Origin: an uncultured Alphaproteobacteria bacterium
GTDB taxonomy: Bacteria > Pseudomonadota > Alphaproteobacteria > UBA11222
DNA length: 64,000 nt
Assembly (NCBI GenBank): GCA_947258435.1
Contig: CAMYID010000024.1
Location: 119,858 to 183,857, forward strand
Direction of reading: 5' to 3'
A program made the translations under genes and the position numbers. The notes under the pieces were generated by a model that was not told the DNA's origin, ran no database searches, and saw only the letters and a program-made list of their open reading frames with translations. Shown in pieces: positions 10,952 through 20,094 of this stretch. Each line of letters begins with the position of its first letter. Positions within the stretch are counted from its first letter, which is position 1.

Positions 10952-11548
10952 ATGCCGCGTATGACCCCCCTTCATCGCGACGCGCTGAAAGATTACAGCC
11001 AGTTTTTCGAGATGGTTGAGAGTATTCTGGGATTTGTGCCCAACAGTCTGCTTACCATGGGGCGCAGGCCGGAAATTTTGCAGGCATTTCTGGGATTGCT
11101 GACGGCCATCAACGGGCCGGGAAAATTGCCCGATGGGCTGAAGCCGCTGATCAGCTATATGGTCAGCCGTTCGGCCGGTTGCAGCTATTGTCAGGCGCAT
11201 ACGGCCCACGGCGCGACCCACACGGCCGGCGTCTCGCGCGAAAAGCTCGAGGCGGTATGGGCCTATGAGACAAGCCCCCTGTTCAGTGAGGCAGAGCGTG
11301 CGGTGCTGCAAGTGGCGCAGGGGGCGGGACAGGTGCCCAATGCGGTCAGCGATGCGGATTTTGCCCGGATGCAGAAATATTTCGATGATGAGCAGATCGT
11401 TGAAATTGTCGCCGTGATCTCCCTGTTTGGTTTTCTGAACCGCTGGAACAGCACCATGGCGACCGAACTTGAGGAAGCCCCCTGGAAATGGGCCGAGCAG
11501 ACATTGGCGGGCGACAACTGGCAGGTCGGCGCGCATGCGACAAAATAG
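10952..11548 (+). CDS. carboxymuconolactone decarboxylase/AhpD-like protein
   Basis: A 198-residue peroxidase-related protein of the CMD/AhpD superfamily. The redox motif is in SAGCSYCQAHTAHG, with Cys77, Cys80 and His83, the CxxC-x2-H arrangement of alkylhydroperoxidase D. The second half (LFSEAERAVLQVAQGAGQVPN, then a helical repeat ending in WNSTMATELEE) is typical of the uncharacterised peroxidase-related branch. It is probably a cytoplasmic thiol oxidoreductase. The flanking ABM and ferredoxin genes in the same direction suggest an oxidative detoxification or catabolic context, but that is inference. Confidence 0.85.
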   Translation: MPRMTPLHRDALKDYSQFFEMVESILGFVPNSLLTMGRRPEILQAFLGLLTAINGPGKLPDGLKPLISYMVSRSAGCSYCQAHTAHGATHTAGVSREKLEAVWAYETSPLFSEAERAVLQVAQGAGQVPNAVSDADFARMQKYFDDEQIVEIVAVISLFGFLNRWNSTMATELEEAPWKWAEQTLAGDNWQVGAHATK

Positions 11549-11641
11549 CAGTGGGTGGGAAATAGGCCTTGCCCGCTGACTTTCCCTGCGCGACAAGATA
11601 GTTCACCCAAGGTCAGGTAGCGGCCTTTTGATACACATGTA

Positions 11642-11670
11642 TTGACCTGTGGCAATGCCTGCCATATACA
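11642..11670 (+). promoter_or_regulatory. sigma-70-type promoter of the ferredoxin gene
   Basis: TTGACC (11642-11647), a 17-bp spacer, then TATACA (11665-11670), located 30 bp before the ferredoxin ATG. The near-palindrome ATACACATGTAT (11630-11641) touches the -35 box and could be an operator. This is the best promoter match I noticed in the window. Confidence 0.6.
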
Positions 11671-11699
11671 GCGACCAAAAGTCTAAGAGCGGTTAGAAA

Positions 11700-12020
11700 A
11701 TGGCAAAAATTACCTATATCGAGTTCAGCGGCTCCGAACATGTCATCGATGTCGAGAACGGTTTGTCCGTAATGGAAGGGGCCATTCAGAATATGGTGCC
11801 GGGCATTGACGGTGATTGCGGCGGCGCCTGCGCCTGCGCGACATGCCATGTTTATGTGGATGACACTTGGGCGGATAAGGTAGGCGAGCGGTCGCAGATG
11901 GAAGAAAGCATGCTCGACTTCACATCGGAGGTGAAGGAAAACAGCCGGCTTTGCTGCCAGATCAAGGTAAGTGACGAACTTGACGGTCTTGTCGTGCGCC
12001 TGCCCGAGCATCAATATTAA
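11700..12020 (+). CDS. [2Fe-2S] ferredoxin, adrenodoxin type
   Basis: A 106-residue electron carrier. Cluster ligands fit C-x5-C-x2-C...C: Cys40, Cys46, Cys49 and Cys86 ([14 protein letters not shown] and RLCCQI). The [12 protein letters not shown]...EESMLDF region matches vertebrate-type or adrenodoxin-like ferredoxins that serve cytochrome P450 or Fe-S assembly. No redox partner is adjacent: the neighbours are an AhpD-like protein upstream and a luciferase-like oxidoreductase downstream. The stop codon lies inside the first unit of a short tandem repeat. Confidence 0.93.
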   Translation: MAKITYIEFSGSEHVIDVENGLSVMEGAIQNMVPGIDGDCGGACACATCHVYVDDTWADKVGERSQMEESMLDFTSEVKENSRLCCQIKVSDELDGLVVRLPEHQY

Positions 12021-12142
12021 TCGGACCAGCAATTAATATTAATCGGACCAGCCATTAGCAGCGTCGCAACAGCGTCGCTGCTGCTGCACTGCTGCGCTAC
12101 TGCTGTACTATTGCTTCACCATTGCTTCACCATTGCTTCACC
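12013..12142 (+). repeat. tandem-repeat tract after the ferredoxin gene
   Basis: AATATTAATCGGACCAGC occurs at 12013-12030 and again at 12035-12052 (22-bp period); the first copy includes the ferredoxin stop codon. Next come CAGCGTCG duplications and a CTG-rich stretch (12058-12109), then three tandem copies of the 11-mer ATTGCTTCACC (12110-12142). No gene is supported in 12021-12343; the one 70-codon frame there has no family signature or clear ribosome binding site. Confidence 0.85.
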
Positions 12143-12343
12143 GGCCCTTTTACGAGCCGGGCGGGTGAGGACGGCGTTTCCGTCGCAGATTTCTCTATTG
12201 CGGATATCAGGGCCGGCTTCATCCCGCTGGCGGGTAATGCTTGCGTCCGGTCCGGCTGGGGCGGTATGGCTTTACGTGTAATAATGTCAGGGCAAGCAGG
12301 GGCTCATACCCGTCTGCAGCCTGTTAAAGAATAGGGGAACGTG

Positions 12344-13384
12344 ATGAAGATCGGCATGACGCTTGGATATTCCGGTGGCACCTTCGATAATCAGGTGGAT
12401 TTGGTGCGGCAGGCAGAAGCGCTGGGATTTGATTCCGTCTGGACTGCGGAAGCCTGGGGTTCCGATGCGGTGACGCCGGCAGCCTGGCTTCTGGCCAGCA
12501 CGACGAAAATCAAAGTCGGTACCGCGATCATGCAGATGCCGGCCCGTACCCCGGCGATGGCGGCGATGACGGCGATGACCCTGCAGGCGATGTCAGGTGA
12601 TCGCTTCATCCTCGGCATTGGCCCGTCCGGCCCGCAAGTAATCGAAGGGTGGCATGGCGTGCCCTATGGGCGACCACTGACGCGGACCCGCGAATATATC
12701 TCTATCATTCGCAAGATTCTCGACCGCAAGGAACCGCTGACCCATGACGGGTTCCATTATCAGATTCCGGCGACCGGTGAAGGGACGACAGGCCTTGGCA
12801 AACCGCTCAAAAGCATTCTGCACGGCAAGCCGGGGCTTAAGATCGTGACCGGCTCGATCTCCCCTGCCGGGGTGCGTACCGCGGCTGAAATTGCTGATGG
12901 CTTTATCCCCGTCTTCATGAATCCCGAACGGTTCGATGTTTTCGAAGGGCCGATCAAGGAAGGCTTCGCCAAGGCGGGTGGCGACAAAAGCATGGCGAAT
13001 TTCGATGTCATGCCCTTCGCCAATGTCATCATGGGCGATGATCTCGACAAGTGCCGTATGCCGGTGAAGCAGTTCCTGGCGCTGTATATCGGCGGCATGG
13101 GCGCGCGCGACAAGAATTTCTACAATGACTATGCCAAACGCCTTGGCTATGAGGGGGAAGCCAAAATCATTCAGGATCTGTATCTTGATGGCAAGAAGGC
13201 GGAAGCCGCCGCAAATGTGCCTGACAAGCTGTGTGATGAAATTGCATTACTTGGTTCGGCGGACCGTGTGCGCGACCGGCTACAGGCCTGGAAAGAGGCC
13301 GCGAAGAACAAGCAGATTACCGCAATGCTTGCCGCGGGTATCCGCCCCGACGGGATGCGGGTTCTGGCTGAAGAGCTGCTCTGA
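12344..13384 (+). CDS. LLM-class flavin/F420-dependent oxidoreductase
   Basis: Luciferase-like TIM-barrel monooxygenase of 346 residues. The start is ATG 12344 (a GTG one codon earlier is possible) with GGGGAA upstream. The N-terminal KIGMTLGYSGG, the EALGFDSVWTAEAWGSDAV segment, TAIMQMPARTPAMAAM and RFILGIGPSGPQV are family hallmarks, resembling F420-dependent dehydrogenase-type members. The substrate is unknown. It follows the repeat tract, so it probably has its own promoter rather than sharing the ferredoxin transcript. Confidence 0.87.
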   Translation: MKIGMTLGYSGGTFDNQVDLVRQAEALGFDSVWTAEAWGSDAVTPAAWLLASTTKIKVGTAIMQMPARTPAMAAMTAMTLQAMSGDRFILGIGPSGPQVIEGWHGVPYGRPLTRTREYISIIRKILDRKEPLTHDGFHYQIPATGEGTTGLGKPLKSILHGKPGLKIVTGSISPAGVRTAAEIADGFIPVFMNPERFDVFEGPIKEGFAKAGGDKSMANFDVMPFANVIMGDDLDKCRMPVKQFLALYIGGMGARDKNFYNDYAKRLGYEGEAKIIQDLYLDGKKAEAAANVPDKLCDEIALLGSADRVRDRLQAWKEAAKNKQITAMLAAGIRPDGMRVLAEELL

Positions 13385-13430
13385 CATCGGCTTTGATCGC
13401 ACGGGCAGGCAATGCCGCCCGTGCGGATGA

Positions 13431-14426
13431 TCAGCCAAGTTCGGCCCGCTCATGCGGTTCGGTAAAGTCGAGGGTGGGGCCAAGCGGAACAATCTGCGTC
13501 GGGTTCACCTTTTTCTGGCTGACATAATAATGCGCCTTGATCTGCGCGATATCCACTGTCCTGGCAATTGCGCCGGTCTGATAGATATCGCGGACATAAG
13601 CTGACAGGTTCGGATAATCCGCGATCCGGCGCAGATTGGTCTTGAAATGTCCGTAATAGACCGCGTCAAACCGGATCAAGGTGGTAAATAGCCTGATATC
13701 GGCTTCAGTCATCTGCCCGCCAACCAGATAGCGTTGTCGTGCCAGCCGGCCTTCCAGGAAATCGAGCGTTTCAAACAGCGCTGCAAATGCCGCCTCATAA
13801 GGGGCCTGCTCGGTAGCGAAGCCCGCCTTGTACACCCCGTTATTGACAGTGTGATAGACACGCTGGTTGATCGCATCGATCTCCGCGCGCAGGGCTTTGG
13901 GATAGTAATCGTCGCGATTGCCAGTCAGATCGTTAAAGGCTTTATTGAAAATACGGATGATCTGCGCGCTTTCATTATTGACGATGGTTTCGGTCTGTTT
14001 GTCCCACAGCACAGGTACCGTGACCCGGCCGCTATAGTCGGATACAGCCTTCGTATAGAGCGCGTGCAGATAGGGCAGCGCGTAAAGCGGATCCCCTTCT
14101 TCATCGAACGCCCATCCGTTTTCAAGCATATGCGGATGCACCACCGTCATGCCGATCAGCGGTTCAAGTTCTTTCAGTTGGCGGAAGATGATCGTTCTGT
14201 GCGCCCAGGGGCAGGCAAGTGATACGTAGAGATGATAACGGCCCGCCTCCGCGATGAAAGGTGTGTCTTCATCTGCCCCTGTCTGCGCGACCGGTTGGGC
14301 GCCCGCCTCTGTGGGGGGCGGTTTTATCCAGCCCTCGAATTTCGCGTCTTCGCGCTCAAACCTGCCGCCTGTCCTGCCGGTATCGTACCATTCGTCTTTC
14401 CATATGCCATCCACAAGGCGACCCAT
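13431..14426 (-). CDS. glutathionyl-hydroquinone reductase (YqjG/ECM4-like GST)
   Basis: Xi-class glutathione transferase that reduces glutathionyl-hydroquinones. The catalytic cysteine is Cys72 in LACPWAHRTI. ENGWAFDEEG, VPVLWDKQTETIVNNESAQI and a helical C-terminal domain follow. The start ATG 14426 follows AAAGGAAGCTGAG and lies one base after the TGA of the FMN-reductase gene, so the two are probably translationally coupled. Length is 331 residues, the usual size. The pairing with an FMN reductase suggests quinone redox metabolism (inference). Confidence 0.9.
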   Translation of the reverse strand: MGRLVDGIWKDEWYDTGRTGGRFEREDAKFEGWIKPPPTEAGAQPVAQTGADEDTPFIAEAGRYHLYVSLACPWAHRTIIFRQLKELEPLIGMTVVHPHMLENGWAFDEEGDPLYALPYLHALYTKAVSDYSGRVTVPVLWDKQTETIVNNESAQIIRIFNKAFNDLTGNRDDYYPKALRAEIDAINQRVYHTVNNGVYKAGFATEQAPYEAAFAALFETLDFLEGRLARQRYLVGGQMTEADIRLFTTLIRFDAVYYGHFKTNLRRIADYPNLSAYVRDIYQTGAIARTVDIAQIKAHYYVSQKKVNPTQIVPLGPTLDFTEPHERAELG

Positions 14427-14427
14427 C

Positions 14428-15000
14428 TCAGCTTCCTTTCGTCTGCATCTGTTCGCAGGCGGTTGCAAAACCCGCAATGTAGGCGGCAAGACGCTTATCC
14501 ACTGCGGCATCGCGCAACTGTCCGTCCGGTCCGAACGCCTCCCCCGCGCGCGTCAGATAGAACGAACCGCCATCGCTCCATGCGGACATCCTCAGTGCAC
14601 GGAAAACAGGTAACCATGCATCCTGCGCGAAAGCGGTCCCGAAAGTGCCGACCGTCGCGCCGATCAGCGCTACGGGCTTGCCGTGCAAAACCCGGGCCTG
14701 ATCCTGCGGTGGACGCGAAATCCAGTCGATCGCATTTTTCAGTACGCCCGGTATGCCGTGGTTATATTCAGGGGTGGCGATCAGAATGCCGTCCGCCTTG
14801 GCAATCGCGGTTTTGACGGATGCGACGATTTCGGGAATGCCGACATTGTTCTCGATATCTTCGTTATATAGCGGGAAATCCCCGATTTCGGCGATCGTGA
14901 TCCCGTGTCCGGCAGGAAGATGCGCGGCGGCAAGCTGCAACAGACCGCGATTGTAAGAGTGTTTGCGCAGACTGCCTGCAATTCCCACCAGCTGTGCCAT
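14428..15000 (-). CDS. NAD(P)H-dependent FMN reductase
   Basis: Flavodoxin-like reductase of 190 residues. The phosphate-binding loop is GSLRKHSYN at residues 9-17, and the second flavin loop is TPEYNHGIPGVLKNAIDW. The start ATG 15000 has AAGGAA about 7 bases upstream and begins with MAQLVGIAGS as usual for the family; the longer frame is rejected. It is the first gene of a two-gene leftward operon with the glutathionyl-hydroquinone reductase. Confidence 0.9.
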   Translation of the reverse strand: MAQLVGIAGSLRKHSYNRGLLQLAAAHLPAGHGITIAEIGDFPLYNEDIENNVGIPEIVASVKTAIAKADGILIATPEYNHGIPGVLKNAIDWISRPPQDQARVLHGKPVALIGATVGTFGTAFAQDAWLPVFRALRMSAWSDGGSFYLTRAGEAFGPDGQLRDAAVDKRLAAYIAGFATACEQMQTKGS

Positions 15001-15086
15001 AACGATTCCTTTTTGTGCCCGGCGACCTTGCCAATACCGATCTATATGTGGCCTGCCTGCCGGTTTCACAATGGCGGCGCCAAAGG

Positions 15087-15371
15087 TCAGGGAAACAGGC
15101 ATTGTCTGAGTGTCGCACGGAATCGCCGGTCGCGTTTCAGGTGCCATTCGCGGTGCATCGCCTCGCTTTTCGTGCGGTAGCATTCCGCATAGAGCAAAGA
15201 CCATTCGCGGCCGCGTGTGCTGCGTGCGCCAGTGCCGCTATTATGCGCGGTAAGCCGCCGCCTCAGATCGGTCGTCCAGCCGACATAGGTGCGTATATCA
15301 TTGCCACTATGGCTGCCCAGTACATAGACAAAGCAGCGGGAAGTTTGTGGCGCGTCCGGTTTGCTCGTCAT
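15087..15371 (-). CDS. GIY-YIG domain protein (UPF0213/YhbQ-like)
   Basis: Small single-domain GIY-YIG protein of 94 residues. The two strands are CFVYVLGSH and TYVGWTTDLRRRLTAHNSG, followed by GARSTRG and ECYRTKSEAMHREWHLK with the metal-binding glutamate. ATG 15371 gives the normal N-terminus; the upstream extension would add an unrelated hydrophobic segment. The cellular role of this family is poorly defined, with possible DNA cleavage. It diverges from recQ, 133 bp away. Confidence 0.82.
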   Translation of the reverse strand: MTSKPDAPQTSRCFVYVLGSHSGNDIRTYVGWTTDLRRRLTAHNSGTGARSTRGREWSLLYAECYRTKSEAMHREWHLKRDRRFRATLRQCLFP

Positions 15372-15504
15372 CTGGGCAGTGTTGACCTTCTTTGCTGTCG
15401 CTGCGCCGGCGATCAATATTGTGATCGCGGGCATTGTCCCTATACTGCCGCGCAGGGAGGGGTAGGGAAGTGATTCTGCCAAGTCTATTCGTTCAAAGAA
15501 TTTT

Positions 15505-17328
15505 ATGTCCATGAGGCAATCGGCTGCGCGTGTGGAAGAAGCGCGGCGCGTTCTTGAGCAGACTTTCGGCTATGAAGGCTTTCGCCCCGGCCAGGAGGAT
15601 GTGGTCGCCGCGCTGCTCGGCGGTGAGCATGTGCTGACCGTTATGCCGACAGGGGCCGGCAAATCCCTGTGTTTTCAGATTCCGGCGCTCGTTCTTGGCG
15701 GGCTCACGATTGTCGTATCACCGCTTGTGGCGCTGATGGAGGATCAGGTGGCCGCCCTCAAACTGGCGGGCGTCGCGGCGGAGACGATTAACTCCGCGCG
15801 CCCGCGCCCTGACAATGTCGCCGTCTGGCACCGGGTTGCGGCTGGGGAGGTGCGGCTGCTTTATCTTGCCCCTGAACGGCTGATGACCGCGCCGATGCTC
15901 GCCGCGCTCAGCGAGTTGCCGGTGCGGCTGATCGCAATCGATGAAGCGCATTGTATTTCCCGTTGGGGTCCGGCGTTCCGTCCCGAATATGAAGCGCTGT
16001 CCAGCTTGCGCGACCATTTTCCCGATGTGCCGATCGCCGCGCTCACCGCGACGGCCGATCCGGCCACGCGGGAGGACATTATCGGCCGGTTTTATAAAGG
16101 GGCGGCGCGCGCTTTCGTCACCGGTTTTGACCGGCCCAACATCCAGCTCACGGTTTCGGAGCGGGAAAACTGGAAGCAGCAGCTACTTGCTTTCATCCGG
16201 GAACGGCGGGGCGAAAGCGGCATCGTCTATGGCCTGTCGCGCAAGATGGTCGAGGAAGCCGCGCATTTTCTGCAGCAGAATGACGTGCCCGCGCTTGCCT
16301 ATCATGCAGGGCTCGATGCGGCATTGCGCAGCCATCATCAGGACCGGTTCATGACCGAACCCGGCATGGTCATGGTGGCGACCATCGCCTTTGGCATGGG
16401 GATCGACAAGGCGGATCTGCGCTATGTCTTTCATCTCAATCTTCCGGGCAGCATGGAAGCCTATTACCAGGAAATCGGCCGCGCCGGTCGCGACGGTGCG
16501 CCCGCCCGGGCGCATATGCTGTTCAGCGCGGATGATATACGCATGCGCCGCATGTTCATCGAAAATGAAGCGACGGACGACGCGCATAAGCAGCGTGAGC
16601 ATAAACGGCTGGATTTGCTGATTGCCTATGCGGAAGCGCCGGAATGTCGCCGCACGGCATTGCTGCGCTATTTCGGCGATGCCCCCGCGCAGTGCGGCAA
16701 TTGCGACATCTGTCTTGATCCGCCGCAACTCGCTGACGGGACAGCGCTTGCGCAGCAATGCCTGGCTGCGGTCCAGGCGACGGGGCAGCGGTTCGGCGCA
16801 GCCCATATCGTCGATGTGCTGTGTGGTGCCAATACGCAGAAAGTGCGCAGCACGGGTCATGACCGCTTGCCGGTCCACGGCGCGGGGCGTGCGCTTGGTA
16901 AATCCGAATGGCGCGGGCTCGTGCGGCAGATGCTCGCCGCCGATCTGCTGGGAACCGAAGTTGCCGCCTTTGGCGGTTTGGCGCTTACCGCAAAGGGGGA
17001 GCGGCTTCTGGCCGGGCACGGCACGTTCCATTACCGCCCGCTGCGCAAGGCCCGGTCGGAGAACGTGCCCCAGAAGCAAAAAAGTGCCGAAGATCTGGGT
17101 GAGGCCGAAGCACAGCTGTTCGCCGCGCTTAAACGTTTACGGCTGGAACTGGCGCAGGCCCGTGGCGTGCCCGCCTATGCGGTTTTCCCCGATCGCAGCC
17201 TGATCGATATGACGCGGCGCAAGCCCGCAAACACCGAAGAATTTGCCATGATTCACGGGGTGGGTGCGGCAAAGCTGCGCGATTTCGCCAACCCTTTCCT
17301 CACCGTAATCGGCGAGTTCATGTTATAA
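15505..17328 (+). CDS. recQ: ATP-dependent DNA helicase RecQ
   Basis: 3'-5' superfamily 2 helicase for recombination and fork repair. Walker A TGAGKS is at residues 49-54, DEAH near 150, and the motif VI region in QEIGRAGRDG. A zinc-binding domain follows (CRRTALLRYFGD, CGNCDIC), then a winged helix and a C-terminal HRDC domain (ARGVPAYAVFPDRSLIDM). Length is 607 residues as in E. coli. In the aromatic-rich loop the usual WGHDFRPEY reads WGPAFRPEY; the histidine is replaced by proline. I believe this is common in alphaproteobacteria, but have not checked. Confidence 0.95.
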   Translation: MSMRQSAARVEEARRVLEQTFGYEGFRPGQEDVVAALLGGEHVLTVMPTGAGKSLCFQIPALVLGGLTIVVSPLVALMEDQVAALKLAGVAAETINSARPRPDNVAVWHRVAAGEVRLLYLAPERLMTAPMLAALSELPVRLIAIDEAHCISRWGPAFRPEYEALSSLRDHFPDVPIAALTATADPATREDIIGRFYKGAARAFVTGFDRPNIQLTVSERENWKQQLLAFIRERRGESGIVYGLSRKMVEEAAHFLQQNDVPALAYHAGLDAALRSHHQDRFMTEPGMVMVATIAFGMGIDKADLRYVFHLNLPGSMEAYYQEIGRAGRDGAPARAHMLFSADDIRMRRMFIENEATDDAHKQREHKRLDLLIAYAEAPECRRTALLRYFGDAPAQCGNCDICLDPPQLADGTALAQQCLAAVQATGQRFGAAHIVDVLCGANTQKVRSTGHDRLPVHGAGRALGKSEWRGLVRQMLAADLLGTEVAAFGGLALTAKGERLLAGHGTFHYRPLRKARSENVPQKQKSAEDLGEAEAQLFAALKRLRLELAQARGVPAYAVFPDRSLIDMTRRKPANTEEFAMIHGVGAAKLRDFANPFLTVIGEFML

Positions 17329-17380
17329 CAGGACGATATTCCGGATAAGACTGTATTCCGCATTATAGGGATTTGTCTGT

Positions 17381-20092
17381 ATGCGTTTGCAGCAGGATCA
17401 CCACTGGCACGCAATCCCTGTGGATGAGGTGCTGCGGGAGTTTGGTTCAGACGCCGGGGGACTCAGCCGGGAGGTGGCGGCGCATCGCCAGGCGGAATAT
17501 GGCCCCAACCGAATGCCGCCGCCAAAAAGGCGCGGTCCGCTTATGCGGCTGCTGCTTCAGTTTCACAATCTGCTGGTTTATGTGCTGCTTGCGGCGGCTC
17601 TGGTGACAGCCTTGCTTGGTCACTGGCTGGACATGGCGGTGATCTTGAGCGTTCTTGTCGTCAATGCGCTGATCGGTTTTGTGCAGGAAGGCCGTGCCGA
17701 ACAGGCACTGGCGGCGATACGCAGAATGCTGTCACTGCAGGCGGTCGTTATGCGCGATGGCCAGAAATATGCGATTCCCGCCGAAGCGCTTGTGCCAGGT
17801 GATCTGGTCTTCATTCAGTCGGGCGACAAGGTGCCCGCCGATTTACGGCTGACCTATACCAGGAATCTGAAACTGCAGGAAGCTATCCTGACAGGGGAGT
17901 CCCTGCCGGTCGACAAGCAGGTTGAGATCGTGGCTGAATCCGCGGAACCGGGTGATCGCTTCTCGATGGCCTATAGCGGAACATTGGTCAGCAGCGGGCA
18001 GGGCACAGGTATTGTTGTCGCAACGGGCGCGGCGACGCAGATCGGCAGAATCAGCGCCTTGCTTGCCCAGGTGCAATATCTGACAACACCGCTGCTGGCG
18101 CAGCTTTCGGTGTTTGGCCGTTGGCTGACCTTGGCGATTGTGCTGCTTGCGGTTGCGACATTTGTCTTTGGCGCATTCGTTCAGGGTTACCCGCCAGGCG
18201 ATATGTTCCTTGCCACGGTCGGTCTTGCCGTCGCGGCAATCCCCGAAGGCCTGCCCGCGATCATGACGATTACCCTTGCGGTCGGCGTGCGCTGTATGGC
18301 GGCGCGGAATGCGATCATTCGCCGTCTGCCCGCGGTTGAAACACTTGGCTCGCTGAGCGTTATCTGTTCTGACAAGACTGGCACGCTGACGCGTAACGAG
18401 ATGACGGTGCAGGCAGTTGTCACAGCGCATCATACATTCGATGTCACAGGCGTCGGTTATGTCCCCATTGGCGGCTTCCGACTTGACGGTCAGGATATTC
18501 TGCCCGACCACCGCGCGCTGCTGACCCGGATGACGCGCGGTGCAATGCTCTGCTCTGATGCGCAATTGCGGGAGACGGAGGGGCAATGGGTGGTCGAAGG
18601 CGACCCGACCGAGGGCGCGTTGATCGTGCTGGCCAGAAAGGCGGGGCTTGATCGGGCGTTTGAGGAAAAGACCTGCCCGCGTACGGATGTCATACCTTTC
18701 GAGTCCGAGCACCGCTTCATGGCGAGCCTGCATCACGATCATCAGGGCACCGCCCAGATTTATGTGAAGGGTGCGCCTGAGCGCATCATGGAAATGTGTC
18801 ACATGCAGCGCGGCTATAACGCGGACGAGCCGCTGGATGCACCCTATTGGCACAATGCGATCCAGCAGCTTGCCGACCGCGGACAGCGGGTACTTGCCCT
18901 TGCCCGCCGCGATGCGCCTGCCGGCAAGGCAGATTTGTGTTTTGCCGATGTGGAGCAGGGGCTTGTTCTGGTCGGTCTGTTCGGGCTTGCGGATCCGCCG
19001 CGCGACGAGGCAATTGCCGCAATCGGACACTGCCGTGCCGCCGGGATTCGCGTCAAGATGATCACCGGCGATCATGCGGCGACCGCAAGCGCCATCGCCG
19101 GGCAGCTGGGTCTTGAGAATAGCGGTTCTGTGCTGACCGGGCGGGAACTTGACCGGCTTTCACCTGAACAGCTTGCCGCGCAGGCGGAGGCCGTGAACGT
19201 CTTTGCACGGACAAGTCCCGAGCATAAGCTGCGGCTTGTCGAAGCGTTGCAGCAGACCGGGAATGTCGTCGCGATGACCGGCGATGGGGTGAATGACGCA
19301 CCCGCGCTCAAGCGCGCCGATGTCGGCGTTGCAATGGGTATCAAAGGGACCGAGGCGGCAAAGGAAGCGGCTGAAATGGTACTTGCGGACGATAATTTCG
19401 CCGCTATCTCGCATGCGGTGGAGGAAGGGCGCACCGTTTATGACAATCTGAAAAAGTCGATCATGTTCATTCTGCCGACAAATGGCGGTGAAGCGCTGAC
19501 CATCATTCTGGCAATTGCGCTCGGCCGGCTTATGCCGATTACACCGGTACAGATCCTGTGGGTCAATATGATTACCGCTGTGACCCTGGCGCTTGCGCTG
19601 GCGTTTGAACCGGCCGAGGACGATGTGATGAAACGGCCGCCGCGTGCGCGTAGGGCGCCTTTGTTGTCGCGCTTTCTGATTTGGCGGATTTGCTTCGTCT
19701 CGCTCATTCTTGTTTGCGGGACATTCGGTATATTTGTCTGGCTGCGCGAGCAGGGGGCCAGTATAGAGCTTGCGCGAACTGCGGCGGTGAATACGCTTGT
19801 CATGTTCGAGCTGTTCTATTTGCTCTGTACACGTTTCCGGCTTGCATCCGCGCTGCGGGTTGAAACGGTTTTTGGCAGCCGCCCGGTCCTGATTGCCGTG
19901 GCTGTCGTGCTGTTCTTTCAGATGGTTTTTACATATACCCCGCCGATGCAGCTTCTGTTTGCGACCCGACCGCTTGATCTGGCGAGTTGGGGCATCATCA
20001 CGCTTGTTGCTGCATCGGTCCTTGTTTTTGTCGAGATCGAGAAATCTCTGTTTCGCCGCTTTGACGGGCTGCGTCGTATTTTTAACGATTGA
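17381..20092 (+). CDS. P2-type cation-transporting ATPase
   Basis: P-type ATPase of 903 residues, inner membrane. The phosphorylated aspartate is in CSDKTGTLT near residue 330. TGES appears in ILTGESLPVDKQ, PEGL in IPEGLPAIMTITLAVG, and the hinge in MTGDGVNDAPALKRADVG. There are about 10 membrane segments, with an N-terminal cation-ATPase domain. In the sixth membrane segment (WVNMITAVTLALALAFEP) the Asp of the calcium-pump NxxTD site is Ala, so calcium transport is not assured; the ion is unresolved. The stop codon is 2 bp from that of the convergent helicase gene. Confidence 0.93.
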   Translation: MRLQQDHHWHAIPVDEVLREFGSDAGGLSREVAAHRQAEYGPNRMPPPKRRGPLMRLLLQFHNLLVYVLLAAALVTALLGHWLDMAVILSVLVVNALIGFVQEGRAEQALAAIRRMLSLQAVVMRDGQKYAIPAEALVPGDLVFIQSGDKVPADLRLTYTRNLKLQEAILTGESLPVDKQVEIVAESAEPGDRFSMAYSGTLVSSGQGTGIVVATGAATQIGRISALLAQVQYLTTPLLAQLSVFGRWLTLAIVLLAVATFVFGAFVQGYPPGDMFLATVGLAVAAIPEGLPAIMTITLAVGVRCMAARNAIIRRLPAVETLGSLSVICSDKTGTLTRNEMTVQAVVTAHHTFDVTGVGYVPIGGFRLDGQDILPDHRALLTRMTRGAMLCSDAQLRETEGQWVVEGDPTEGALIVLARKAGLDRAFEEKTCPRTDVIPFESEHRFMASLHHDHQGTAQIYVKGAPERIMEMCHMQRGYNADEPLDAPYWHNAIQQLADRGQRVLALARRDAPAGKADLCFADVEQGLVLVGLFGLADPPRDEAIAAIGHCRAAGIRVKMITGDHAATASAIAGQLGLENSGSVLTGRELDRLSPEQLAAQAEAVNVFARTSPEHKLRLVEALQQTGNVVAMTGDGVNDAPALKRADVGVAMGIKGTEAAKEAAEMVLADDNFAAISHAVEEGRTVYDNLKKSIMFILPTNGGEALTIILAIALGRLMPITPVQILWVNMITAVTLALALAFEPAEDDVMKRPPRARRAPLLSRFLIWRICFVSLILVCGTFGIFVWLREQGASIELARTAAVNTLVMFELFYLLCTRFRLASALRVETVFGSRPVLIAVAVVLFFQMVFTYTPPMQLLFATRPLDLASWGIITLVAASVLVFVEIEKSLFRRFDGLRRIFND

Positions 20093-20094
20093 CG

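Noticed and set aside
12122..12334. 70-codon frame between the ferredoxin and LLM genes
   Set aside because: Begins in the repeat tract, has no ribosome binding site and no family features.
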